A DNA stretch of 10,068 bases from an uncultured Sediminibacterium sp. (GTDB lineage Bacteria > Bacteroidota > Bacteroidia > Chitinophagales > Chitinophagaceae), in assembly GCA_937907555.1 (NCBI GenBank), contig CALEST010000178.1, forward strand, positions 1 through 10,068, in the 5' to 3' direction. Below the pieces are notes generated by a model. That model saw nothing but the letters and a program-made list of their open reading frames with translations, did no database searches and had not been told where the DNA came from. The first letter of the stretch is position 1; the number at the start of each line of letters is the position of its first letter. The position numbers were made by a program, and so were the translations under genes. This document shows, piece by piece, positions 1 through 5,205 of the stretch.

Positions 1-260
1 ATTCCTTCCTGTAAATCATTGATGATGATCTCCTGTAACTCTACACCAAACGCATTCATGAAGTTTTTCATCAGGTCGTGAGTCAGGGGTCTGCTGGGAT
101 GCATATTTTCCAGTGCTACCGCAATGGCCTGAGCTTCAAAACCTCCAATCACAATGGGTAAACGACGAAGCCCGTTCACTTCGCCCAACACAACTGCATA
201 GGAGTGGGTCTGTGTAATGCTATGTGAAAGCGCAACAATTTCCAGTTCAATCTTCTTCAT
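1..260 (-). CDS. Bifunctional nuclease family protein (DUF151/BFN), N-terminal part
   Basis: This gene runs off the left edge: 86 codons plus two bases are visible. The translation begins MKKIELEIVALSHSITQ and contains LPIVIGGFEAQAIAVALE (residues 34-51) followed by RPLTHDLMKNFM (57-68) and GVELQEIIINDLQEG (72-86). These are the conserved segments of the DUF151 domain; family members are usually about 150-200 residues, so roughly half is present. Plant and archaeal relatives have been reported to have DNase and RNase activity, but in Bacteroidota the role is not established. The ATG at 260 follows DUF3817 on the same strand after 35 bp, so the two could be co-transcribed. A degenerate -7 box (TAATTTAG, 269-276) also lies just upstream. 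There is no Shine-Dalgarno sequence, as is normal for the phylum. The family call is firm; biochemical function is not. Confidence 0.85.
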   Translation of the reverse strand, partial: MKKIELEIVALSHSITQTHSYAVVLGEVNGLRRLPIVIGGFEAQAIAVALENMHPSRPLTHDLMKNFMNAFGVELQEIIINDLQEG

Positions 261-295
261 AGTGTGTGCTAAATTAACTCAAAAAAGCGAATGAT

Positions 296-601
296 TTATG
301 CCCGCTGCTGTTTCTTCAGCCATTTATCAAAATAGAAAGTGCCAAAAGGGAAAAATGCGGCCAGAAAAGCGTAGATCAGGTAACGGAATGGCCATTTCTC
401 CTGTTCCTTTACCCATAGTGCCATTGCCAGATAGGCAACAAATAAAATTCCATGGGCCCAGCCTGTATATTTAACAGCCAATGGGTATCCTGCCAGGTAT
501 TTCAATGGCATGGCAATGGATAATAAAACCAGTAATGAAATTCCCTCTGCATAACCGATTGCACTGAAAAGCGGATGGTTTTGCTTTGTTGTTTTTTGCA
601 T
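296..601 (-). CDS. DUF3817 small integral membrane protein
   Basis: From the ATG at 601 the protein has 101 residues. Three hydrophobic segments are visible at about residues 11-32, 46-64 and 72-92, with a basic C-terminus (KWLKKQQRA). The segment GYAEGISLLVLLSIAMPLKY (residues 16-35) and the later GWAHGILF are typical of DUF3817, a bacterial inner-membrane family of unknown function (one region is also found at the tail of some transporters). The frame is open up to an earlier ATG at 631. I prefer 601 because a good Bacteroidota -7 box (TAAATTTG, 607-614) lies between the two candidates and only 5 nt before it; transcription from there could not include the upstream ATG. The next gene on the strand is the bifunctional nuclease, 35 bp further. 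Topology and family are well supported; function is unknown. Confidence 0.8.
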   Translation of the reverse strand: MQKTTKQNHPLFSAIGYAEGISLLVLLSIAMPLKYLAGYPLAVKYTGWAHGILFVAYLAMALWVKEQEKWPFRYLIYAFLAAFFPFGTFYFDKWLKKQQRA

Positions 602-606
602 GGTTG

Positions 607-614
607 CAAATTTA
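607..614 (-). promoter_or_regulatory. -7 promoter box for the DUF3817 gene
   Basis: On the minus strand the box reads TAAATTTG, a full match to the Bacteroidota -7 consensus TAnnTTTG. It ends 5 nt before the ATG at 601, which predicts a leaderless or almost leaderless mRNA. A weak -33 element (TTCG instead of TTTG) lies 21 bp upstream. It decides the start codon of the gene. Inferred from sequence only. Confidence 0.5.
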
Positions 615-647
615 CCCAAATTTTTATGCATATTACGAAGCTAAATA

Positions 648-998
648 ATGGTTATGCCTTTATACAATATTCATGAAATACCTTCCTGCAATTTAATTGA
701 AGGTTATGATGCTCAATTTATACATACAGCTAAGGCAACTTACTCGCATGTAAAAGCAAAAGCTGGTGCAGTTTTGCCCAAACATTCACATCCACAGGAA
801 CAGGTGTCATATATATTAGATGGGAAATTTGAGCTGACTGTAAACGATATTCCTTATGAGCTGGAACCTGGTCAGGTATTTGTAATTCCTTCGAATGCAT
901 TGCATAGCGGAAGGGCCATTACAGATTGTTTTATACTCGATGTCTTCACGCCAGTGCGTGAAGACTATCGAGAAAAAGGTGGGATTCAATTGGGATAA
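648..998 (+). CDS. Small single-domain cupin protein
   Basis: This 116-residue protein is one conserved cupin beta-barrel. Motif 1 includes HSHPQEQ (residues 46-52), and motif 2 includes PGQVFVIPSNALHSG (74-88). His46, His48, Gln52 (or Glu51) and His86 are in place to bind one divalent metal ion. The length matches stand-alone cupin_2 proteins, which include dioxygenases, isomerases and sugar- or small-molecule-binding proteins; nothing here identifies a substrate. No signal peptide is seen, so it should be cytoplasmic. Start: ATG at 648 or, two codons later, ATG at 654 (MPLYNIHE); both are compatible with the family. It diverges from DUF3817 across a 46-bp gap and converges with etfA, with only 12 bp between the two stop codons. 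The fold is certain, the function open. Confidence 0.85.
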   Translation: MVMPLYNIHEIPSCNLIEGYDAQFIHTAKATYSHVKAKAGAVLPKHSHPQEQVSYILDGKFELTVNDIPYELEPGQVFVIPSNALHSGRAITDCFILDVFTPVREDYREKGGIQLG

Positions 999-1011
999 TG
1001 CCCCATTGAAT
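984..1011. terminator. Hairpin shared by the convergent cupin and etfA genes
   Basis: An inverted repeat has 11-nt arms at 984-994 and 1001-1011 with one mismatch (T991 opposite C1004) and a 6-nt loop. It covers the cupin stop codon (996-998) and touches the etfA stop codon (1011-1013). With only 12 bp between the genes, this hairpin is the only visible candidate to stop transcription in either direction. No clean T tract follows on the plus strand; on the minus strand a TTTTT lies about 6 nt beyond the stem. It is therefore a possible, not canonical, bidirectional terminator. Confidence 0.45.
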
Positions 1012-1976
1012 TATGCGCCTGCTTTTAATTTATGAATGGCAGCGGTTAATTGAGGTACTACTTCAAAAGCATCGCCTACTATACCGTAGTCGGCAGCTTT
1101 GAAGAAAGGTGCTTCAGGGTCTTTATTAATTACAACAATTACTTTGGAACGGTTTACACCTGCCAGGTGCTGGATGGCACCGGAAATGCCGATGGCAATG
1201 TATAAATTAGGAGCAACCTGAACACCGGTTTGTCCAACGTGTTCGTGGTGAGGTCTCCAATGCGCATCGCCTACAGGACGGCTACATGCAGTAGCAGCTC
1301 CCAATTCTTTGGCAAGGTCTAATAAAATACCCCAGTTCTCTGGTCCTTTTAATCCGCGACCTCCACTTACCACAATATCTGCTTCAGTTAAAGGCACTTC
1401 ACCCGTAATTTTATTTACTGCCGTTACTTTTACACGAGGCTGACCAACGGTTGCAGCAAAATCAGCAACTGCAGCGGTTCCTTCAGTAGCAACTGTTTTA
1501 TAGGAATTCGGATTCAATGAAATTACTTTTACAGAAGACTGAATGCTGATATTGGCAAAAGCCTTACCGGAGAAAACCGTTTTCTTAACCACAAAACCGT
1601 TGCTGGTATCAGGAAGTGCACAAGCACCTGCTACCAATCCTGCTTTTAGTTTTGCAGCTACACGGGCAGCAACTGCTTTACCAGTCTGGTTGTGAGAAAA
1701 TACAATCACATTTGCGCCACTTGCAGCAGCAGCTTCACTGATTACACTGGCATACAATTGTGCATCCAGGTGATTCAATGTTTCATTGGCAACCTGATGA
1801 ATTTTAGTTACGCCGTATTTGCCCAATGCAGAAAGATCTTCGGTAACAGTTCCCAACACAATACCTTCTGCAGTAGTGCCCAATTGCTTGGCAAGATCAG
1901 CACCATAAGTGATGGCTTCCAGAGAAGATTTTTTTACATGACCTTCTGTTTGATCGATAAATATTAAAACTGACAT
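1011..1976 (-). CDS. etfA: Electron transfer flavoprotein alpha subunit
   Basis: EtfA carries the FAD of the heterodimeric electron transfer flavoprotein, a soluble cytoplasmic carrier that takes electrons from acyl-CoA and related dehydrogenases and passes them on, usually through ETF:quinone oxidoreductase to the quinone pool. From ATG 1976 the protein has 321 residues, the usual family length. The N-terminal nucleotide-binding-like domain (about 1-190) begins MSVLIFIDQTEGHVKKSS. The C-terminal FAD domain shows VVSGGRGLKGPENW (202-215), CSRPVGDAHWRP (231-242), VGQTG (247-251) and the signature LYIAIGISGAIQHLAG (258-273), then INKDPEAPFFKAADYGIVGD (283-302). An in-frame ATG three codons earlier (1985) gives MYK, which the family lacks. 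It follows etfB after 45 bp on the same strand, so one bicistronic mRNA is expected. All key FAD-domain motifs are intact. Confidence 0.96.
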   Translation of the reverse strand: MSVLIFIDQTEGHVKKSSLEAITYGADLAKQLGTTAEGIVLGTVTEDLSALGKYGVTKIHQVANETLNHLDAQLYASVISEAAAASGANVIVFSHNQTGKAVAARVAAKLKAGLVAGACALPDTSNGFVVKKTVFSGKAFANISIQSSVKVISLNPNSYKTVATEGTAAVADFAATVGQPRVKVTAVNKITGEVPLTEADIVVSGGRGLKGPENWGILLDLAKELGAATACSRPVGDAHWRPHHEHVGQTGVQVAPNLYIAIGISGAIQHLAGVNRSKVIVVINKDPEAPFFKAADYGIVGDAFEVVPQLTAAIHKLKAGA

Positions 1977-1997
1977 TTTATACAATTTGAATGGTTA

Positions 1998-2015
1998 AAA
2001 GCATTTACATGCTTT
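1998..2015 (-). other. Intercistronic hairpin between etfB and etfA
   Basis: Perfect 7-bp arms (AAAGCAT at 1998-2004, ATGCTTT at 2009-2015) flank a 4-nt loop in the 45-bp gap between the etfB stop and the etfA start. In the etfBA mRNA this would be a small stem-loop about 21 nt before the etfA start codon. It lacks a T tract and is AT-rich, so it is unlikely to be a terminator; it might affect mRNA processing or etfA translation. The role is conjecture. Confidence 0.35.
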
Positions 2016-2021
2016 GAAAAT

Positions 2022-2765
2022 TTAGATGGCTTTTGCTTCTTCGTGTAATAATCTTACCAGTTCTTCCACGTTGTCTGGTGCTACCAGCTTTACACCCGCT
2101 TTTGCCGGCGGCAATTCAAATCCAACTACAGTAGTTAATGCATCCACTGCAGCAGGTTCAACCACTTTCAATGGCTTGGTTCTGGCAGCCATGATACCAC
2201 GCATATTGGGAATGCGCTGTTCAGCCACGCCTTTCTGACAACTTACTACCAAGGGTAGTGCTACTTCTGCTGTTTCTTCTCCGCCTTCAATTTCACGAAC
2301 TACTGTTGCAGTAGTGCCATTTAAATCAAATTTGGTAGCCAGGGAAATATAAGGTGCATCTATCAATTCAGCAATCATACCTCCAATAGAAGATCCGTTG
2401 TAGTCAATGGTTTCCTTTCCGGTAAAAACCAAATCGTATCCGCCTTGTTTGGCTACTTCCGCAATTTGTGCAGCAATATAGTAAGCATCACTGCTGTCGG
2501 TATTCACACGTATGGCTTCGTCACCACCCAGGGCCAATGCTTTTCTGATGATGGGCTCTGCATCTGCATTGCCCACAGTTACCAGGTGAATGGTAGCTGC
2601 CGGGTTGGCTTCCTTTAATTCAATGGCTCTTACCAACGAATACCATTCATCGTAAGGATTAATAATCCATTGCACACCTGCTTCATCAAATTTGGTATTG
2701 CCATCGGTAAAGGCAATTTTGGCAGTGGTGTCCGGTGTTTTGCTAACACAAACTAAAATCTTCAT
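2022..2765 (-). CDS. etfB: Electron transfer flavoprotein beta subunit
   Basis: EtfB is the partner of EtfA in the electron transfer flavoprotein heterodimer and contributes the structural AMP site and part of the docking surface for dehydrogenases. The 247-residue protein has the standard length. Family segments in order are MKILVCVSKTPDTTAKI (1-17), INPYDEWYSLVRAIELKE (35-52), KALALGGDEAIRV (75-87), TGKETIDYNGSSIGGMIAEL (115-134), the ETF-beta signature VREIEGGEETAEVALPLVVS (156-175) and QRIPNMRGIMAARTKPLKVV (183-202). The ATG at 2765 is the only sensible start; the protein begins exactly where the fold does. It is first in the operon with etfA. Upstream, a -7 box (2810-2817), a 5' stem-loop and a tandem repeat suggest its own regulated promoter. 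No dehydrogenase or ETF:quinone oxidoreductase gene is in the window to tell which substrate pathway it serves, though fatty-acid or amino-acid oxidation is the usual role. Confidence 0.96.
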   Translation of the reverse strand: MKILVCVSKTPDTTAKIAFTDGNTKFDEAGVQWIINPYDEWYSLVRAIELKEANPAATIHLVTVGNADAEPIIRKALALGGDEAIRVNTDSSDAYYIAAQIAEVAKQGGYDLVFTGKETIDYNGSSIGGMIAELIDAPYISLATKFDLNGTTATVVREIEGGEETAEVALPLVVSCQKGVAEQRIPNMRGIMAARTKPLKVVEPAAVDALTTVVGFELPPAKAGVKLVAPDNVEELVRLLHEEAKAI

Positions 2766-2787
2766 ATGGTTATGATTTATCTATTAA

Positions 2788-2807
2788 ATAGTTGTTTATG
2801 CAACTAT
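2788..2807 (-). promoter_or_regulatory. Stem-loop at the predicted 5' end of the etfBA mRNA
   Basis: Perfect 7-bp arms (ATAGTTG at 2788-2794 and CAACTAT at 2801-2807 on the plus strand) enclose a 6-nt loop. The outer edge (2807) lies 2-3 nt after the etfB -7 box, so the predicted transcript would begin with this stem. Terminal stem-loops can protect mRNA from decay; as DNA it could equally be an operator overlapping the start site. The inverted repeat is certain, the role inferred. Confidence 0.4.
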
Positions 2808-2809
2808 CG

Positions 2810-2817
2810 CAAATATA
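2810..2817 (-). promoter_or_regulatory. -7 promoter box for etfBA
   Basis: The minus strand reads TATATTTG, a full match to TAnnTTTG. It predicts transcription starting near 2806, giving a leader of about 40 nt before the etfB ATG at 2765. I see no good TTTG -33 element at the usual 17-23 bp distance, which would fit a promoter that depends on an activator. Confidence 0.5.
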
Positions 2818-2845
2818 CTATGAGAAACTAATAACTGTTTGTATT

Positions 2846-2866
2846 TAACCAAAAAATAACCAAAAA
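2846..2866. repeat. Tandem 10-bp direct repeat upstream of the etfBA promoter
   Basis: TAACCAAAAA occurs at 2846-2855 and again at 2857-2866, identical and with an 11-bp period, so both copies face the same side of the helix. Relative to the predicted etfB transcription start near 2806 it spans about -40 to -60, a normal place for an activator site. It lies between the small GTG-start gene and etfB. Confidence 0.45.
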
Positions 2867-2876
2867 GTTTCAGGCA

Positions 2877-3047
2877 TCATTCCTTAGTTGAAGACTTATC
2901 ATCTTCTTTCTTGCTTTCTTTCGCAAAAAATGCCGCCAGGGCAGCCAATTCTGAATTCGTTAATGAATTATCCATCTTAGACAAGGCTTCGTTGGAGAGG
3001 GCTTTGTCTAATTCTTTTTCGTCTTCTTTGTATTGATCTTTTTCCAC
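2877..3047 (-). CDS. Small acidic/charged hypothetical protein, GTG start
   Basis: This 56-residue reading frame opens with GTG at 3047 and closes with TGA at 2877-2879. An in-frame TAG three codons before the GTG rules out a longer form. The protein has a highly charged N-terminus (MEKDQYKEDEKELDK), a central amphipathic stretch (SLTNSELAALAAFFAKES, residues 28-45) and a Lys/Glu/Asp-rich tail (KKEDDKSSTKE). There is no signal peptide or transmembrane segment; it is probably cytoplasmic and largely helical with disordered ends. I recognise no family. Support for it being real: it fills an otherwise empty 315-bp gap, codon use resembles the neighbours, and a near-consensus -7 box (TAGTTTTA, 3052-3059) ends 4 nt before the GTG. 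It ends 111 bp before etfB on the same strand. A shorter form from the ATG at 2975 (32 residues) is possible. Confidence 0.6.
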   Translation of the reverse strand: MEKDQYKEDEKELDKALSNEALSKMDNSLTNSELAALAAFFAKESKKEDDKSSTKE

Positions 3048-3048
3048 C

Positions 3049-3077
3049 TTGTAAAACTACGGAATTTCATACTTTAG
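3049..3077. promoter_or_regulatory. Divergent promoter pair between the GTG small gene and the TPR-like gene
   Basis: Only 34 bp separate the two divergent start codons. On the plus strand TACTTTAG (3070-3077, 5 of 6 consensus positions) ends 4 nt before the ATG at 3082, with TTG at 3049-3051 as a -33 element 18 bp upstream. On the minus strand TAGTTTTA (3052-3059, 5 of 6) ends 4 nt before the GTG at 3047. The two promoters overlap, so polymerases would compete, and both predict leaderless mRNAs. Inferred from consensus matching alone. Confidence 0.4.
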
Positions 3078-3081
3078 TTGC

Positions 3082-3393
3082 ATGAACCGAATAGAGCGAA
3101 TTCAAGAAATGCTGAAAGATAATCCTGCGGATCTGTTTCTTCGACATGCATTGGCACTGGAGTGGATTAAAGTGGGGGAGGATGCCAAAGCCCGACTGTT
3201 ATTTGAAGCCATTCTTTCTGATGCGCCCGATTATATAGGCTCTTATTATCACCTGGCTAAATTACTGGAAAGGATAGGGGAGAATGATGCAGCTATTGGC
3301 TGGTACGAAAAGGGAATGGCTGCTGCCAAAGCAGCCAAAGACCAGCATGCCTACAACGAATTACAGGCTGCTTATGAAGACCTGGTTTATTAA
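3082..3393 (+). CDS. Tetratricopeptide-repeat-like small protein
   Basis: This 103-residue protein is almost wholly helical by composition. It contains about two to two-and-a-half TPR-like units: DLFLRHALALEWIKVGEDAKA (about 17-37), GSYYHLAKLLERIGENDAAI (53-72, with the typical small-residue and Y/L spacing) and a final helix ending NELQAAYEDLVY. TPR repeats bind partner proteins; no enzyme domain or signal peptide is present, so it is probably a cytoplasmic adaptor. The ATG at 3082 is preceded by a -7 box ending 4 nt upstream, supporting this start. It lies 57 bp before hutU on the same strand; co-transcription is possible, but a functional link with histidine degradation is not evident. The fold is likely, the specific role unknown. 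Confidence 0.8.
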   Translation: MNRIERIQEMLKDNPADLFLRHALALEWIKVGEDAKARLLFEAILSDAPDYIGSYYHLAKLLERIGENDAAIGWYEKGMAAAKAAKDQHAYNELQAAYEDLVY

Positions 3394-3450
3394 ACCGATC
3401 TTCAAAGCTGTATTGTACAAATAATTTTTAACGATTGCTAAAAGATTGCC

Positions 3451-5136
3451 ATGTCTTACGAAACCCACAAGTACAAAACCCCAACAGGCACTCAGCTTTC
3501 CTGTAAAAGCTGGATTCAGGAAGCTGCCTTACGCATGTTGCTGAATAACCTGGATCCTGCGGTGGCAGAGCGTCCGGAAGATTTAATTGTTTACGGTGGA
3601 AGAGGTAAAGCCGCCCGGAATTTTGAAGCCCTCGACGCCATCATTGCTGCATTAAAATCAATGGAGAATGATGAGTCTTTGTTGATTCAAAGCGGAAAGC
3701 CCGTGGGTATCATGCGCACACATGCAGATGCTCCTCGTGTACTTATCAGTAATTCGCAGCTGGTTCCCAACTGGGCCAACTGGAAACACTTTACCGAACT
3801 GGAACAAAAGGGCCTGATGATGTATGGTCAGATGACTGCGGGTAGCTGGATTTATATTGGCTCGCAAGGCATTGTGCAGGGAACTTTTGAAACCTATGCT
3901 GCCATAGCAGACAAACATTTTGGCGGAACCTTAAAAGGCACATTAAATGTAACTGCTGGGTTAGGCGGTATGGGGGGAGCACAACCGCTGGCCATTACCA
4001 TGAACGAAGGGGTGGCATTGATTGCAGAAGTAGAAGAATGGCGGATAAGCAAAAGAGTAGAGACTCGTTACCTTGATGAAAAATTCACGGACATCAATCT
4101 TGCCATTGATCAGGCGCTGATGTATAAGGAAAGAGGTGAAGCCAAAAGTATTGGGGTATTGTGCAATGCGGTGGATTTATTAAATGCTTTGCTGAACAGA
4201 AATATTATTCCGGATACCTTAACCGATCAGACTTCTGCACACGATCCTTTGATTGGTTATACACCGCATGATATGAGTAATGAAGCGGCTGCTAAAATGC
4301 GCGTGTCTGATCCCGAAGGATATATTGCCAGAAGCTATGCAAGTATGTATCTGCACGTGCAACTGATGTTGCGTTTAATGGACAAGGGGGCCATTACTTT
4401 TGATTATGGAAACAATATCAGAGCAAGGGCTCAGGAATATGAAGCACAGCAATCAGCGAAAGGAAATATACTTACGCTACCTGCCGGAAGATCTTTTGAT
4501 TTTCCGGGATTTGTGCCCGCTTATATCCGTCCGTTATTCTGTGAAGGAAAGGGGCCCTTCAGATGGGCTGCACTTAGCGGAGACCCTGCAGATATTGCAG
4601 TAACCGATCAGGTGATTCAGGATCTTTTCCCCGAAAATAAAAGCATGCAACGCTGGATGAAAATGGCCAAGGAAAAAATTGCCTTTCAGGGTTTGCCGGC
4701 CAGAATTTGCTGGCTGGGGCAAGGCGAAAGAGAAAAAGCGGGATTGGCATTTAATGAACTCGTGAGAACCGGAAAAGTAAAAGCCCCAATCGTGATAGGA
4801 AGAGACCATTTGGATACCGGGTCTGTAGCTTCTCCCAACCGGGAAACAGAAGCCATGATAGATGGTTCTGATGCAGTAGCAGACTGGCCTATTCTGAATG
4901 CATTGATGAATACAGCAGGAGGGGCCAGCTGGGTATCGCTGCATCATGGTGGCGGGGTAGGAATGGGCTATTCCATTCATGCAGGTATGGTGATTGTAGC
5001 CGATGGAACCGATGCCGCAGAAGCAAGACTGGCAAGGGTTTTACGCAACGATCCGGGCATTGGAGTCATCAGACATGCAGATGCCGGATATGAAATTGCC
5101 AAAGACACAGCAGCCAAACATCATTTAGGTTTATAA
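3451..5136 (+). CDS. hutU: Urocanate hydratase (urocanase)
   Basis: Urocanase converts urocanate to 4-imidazolone-5-propionate, the second step of histidine degradation, using tightly bound NAD+ as an electrophile; it is cytoplasmic and homodimeric. The 561 residues align throughout with the family (about 556). Visible landmarks are VYGGRGKAARNFEALDAI (47-64), MTAGSWIYIGSQGIVQGT (128-145), the NAD-binding loop TAGLGGMGGAQPLA (168-181), DQTSAHDPLIGY (259-270), FDYGNNIR (317-324), GFVPAYIRPLF (353-363), the active-site segment GLPARICWLG (414-423, Cys420 equivalent to the conserved active-site cysteine), RDHLDTGSVASPNRETEAM (451-469) and SLHHGGGVGMGYS (496-508). Relative to the Pseudomonas putida enzyme as I remember it, about 13 residues are inserted around 331-347. 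No hutH, hutI, hutG or ftcD is nearby, so the pathway genes are scattered. Two GATTGC copies 11 bp apart sit just before the ATG. Confidence 0.97.
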   Translation: MSYETHKYKTPTGTQLSCKSWIQEAALRMLLNNLDPAVAERPEDLIVYGGRGKAARNFEALDAIIAALKSMENDESLLIQSGKPVGIMRTHADAPRVLISNSQLVPNWANWKHFTELEQKGLMMYGQMTAGSWIYIGSQGIVQGTFETYAAIADKHFGGTLKGTLNVTAGLGGMGGAQPLAITMNEGVALIAEVEEWRISKRVETRYLDEKFTDINLAIDQALMYKERGEAKSIGVLCNAVDLLNALLNRNIIPDTLTDQTSAHDPLIGYTPHDMSNEAAAKMRVSDPEGYIARSYASMYLHVQLMLRLMDKGAITFDYGNNIRARAQEYEAQQSAKGNILTLPAGRSFDFPGFVPAYIRPLFCEGKGPFRWAALSGDPADIAVTDQVIQDLFPENKSMQRWMKMAKEKIAFQGLPARICWLGQGEREKAGLAFNELVRTGKVKAPIVIGRDHLDTGSVASPNRETEAMIDGSDAVADWPILNALMNTAGGASWVSLHHGGGVGMGYSIHAGMVIVADGTDAAEARLARVLRNDPGIGVIRHADAGYEIAKDTAAKHHLGL

Positions 5137-5161
5137 TATTCATCCATCTATCACAAAAAAA

Positions 5162-5194
5162 ACAAAACTGCATAAGTACATGCATAAGTTTTGT
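5162..5194. promoter_or_regulatory. Composite inverted/direct repeat between hutU and the M28 peptidase gene
   Basis: Outer arms ACAAAACT (5162-5169) and AGTTTTGT (5187-5194) are a perfect 8-bp inverted repeat. Inside, GCAT (5170-5173) and ATGC (5180-5183) extend the stem, leaving a 3-nt bulge. The same stretch holds a 9-bp direct repeat TGCATAAGT (5169-5177 and 5181-5189, 12-bp period). Its right edge coincides with an imperfect -7 box (TAAGTTTTG, 5185-5193) about 12 nt before the ATG at 5206. It could be the hutU terminator, an operator over the peptidase promoter, or both. Confidence 0.4.
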
Positions 5195-5205
5195 ATTATT
5201 ACTTT

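Noticed and set aside
602..631. Upstream ATG at 631 for DUF3817
   Set aside because: A full-match -7 box lies between it and the ATG at 601, and the family does not need the extra ten residues.
1011..2765. Electron-bifurcating ETF (FixAB or Car type) instead of the housekeeping form
   Set aside because: No extra ferredoxin domain, acyl-CoA dehydrogenase or nitrogen-fixation neighbours are present; the sequences fit ordinary EtfAB.
3384..3396. Palindrome GGTTTA-T-TAAACC over the stop codon of the TPR-like gene
   Set aside because: A one-base centre cannot form a stable hairpin loop, and it is mostly coding sequence; possibly chance in AT-rich DNA.
3413..3420. TTGTACAA palindrome and nearby GATTGC pair before hutU as a histidine-utilisation operator
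   Set aside because: Too short to tell from chance, and not a match to any Hut regulator site that I can state.
4534..4980. A 148-codon open frame on the minus strand inside hutU
   Set aside because: It is antisense to highly conserved urocanase codons, has Cys/His/Pro-rich shadow composition and no recognisable domain or promoter.
5191..5205. TTG start giving a longer M28 peptidase
   Set aside because: It would add MYYYF before a standard signal peptide and lies within the probable promoter region; the ATG at 5206 is better.
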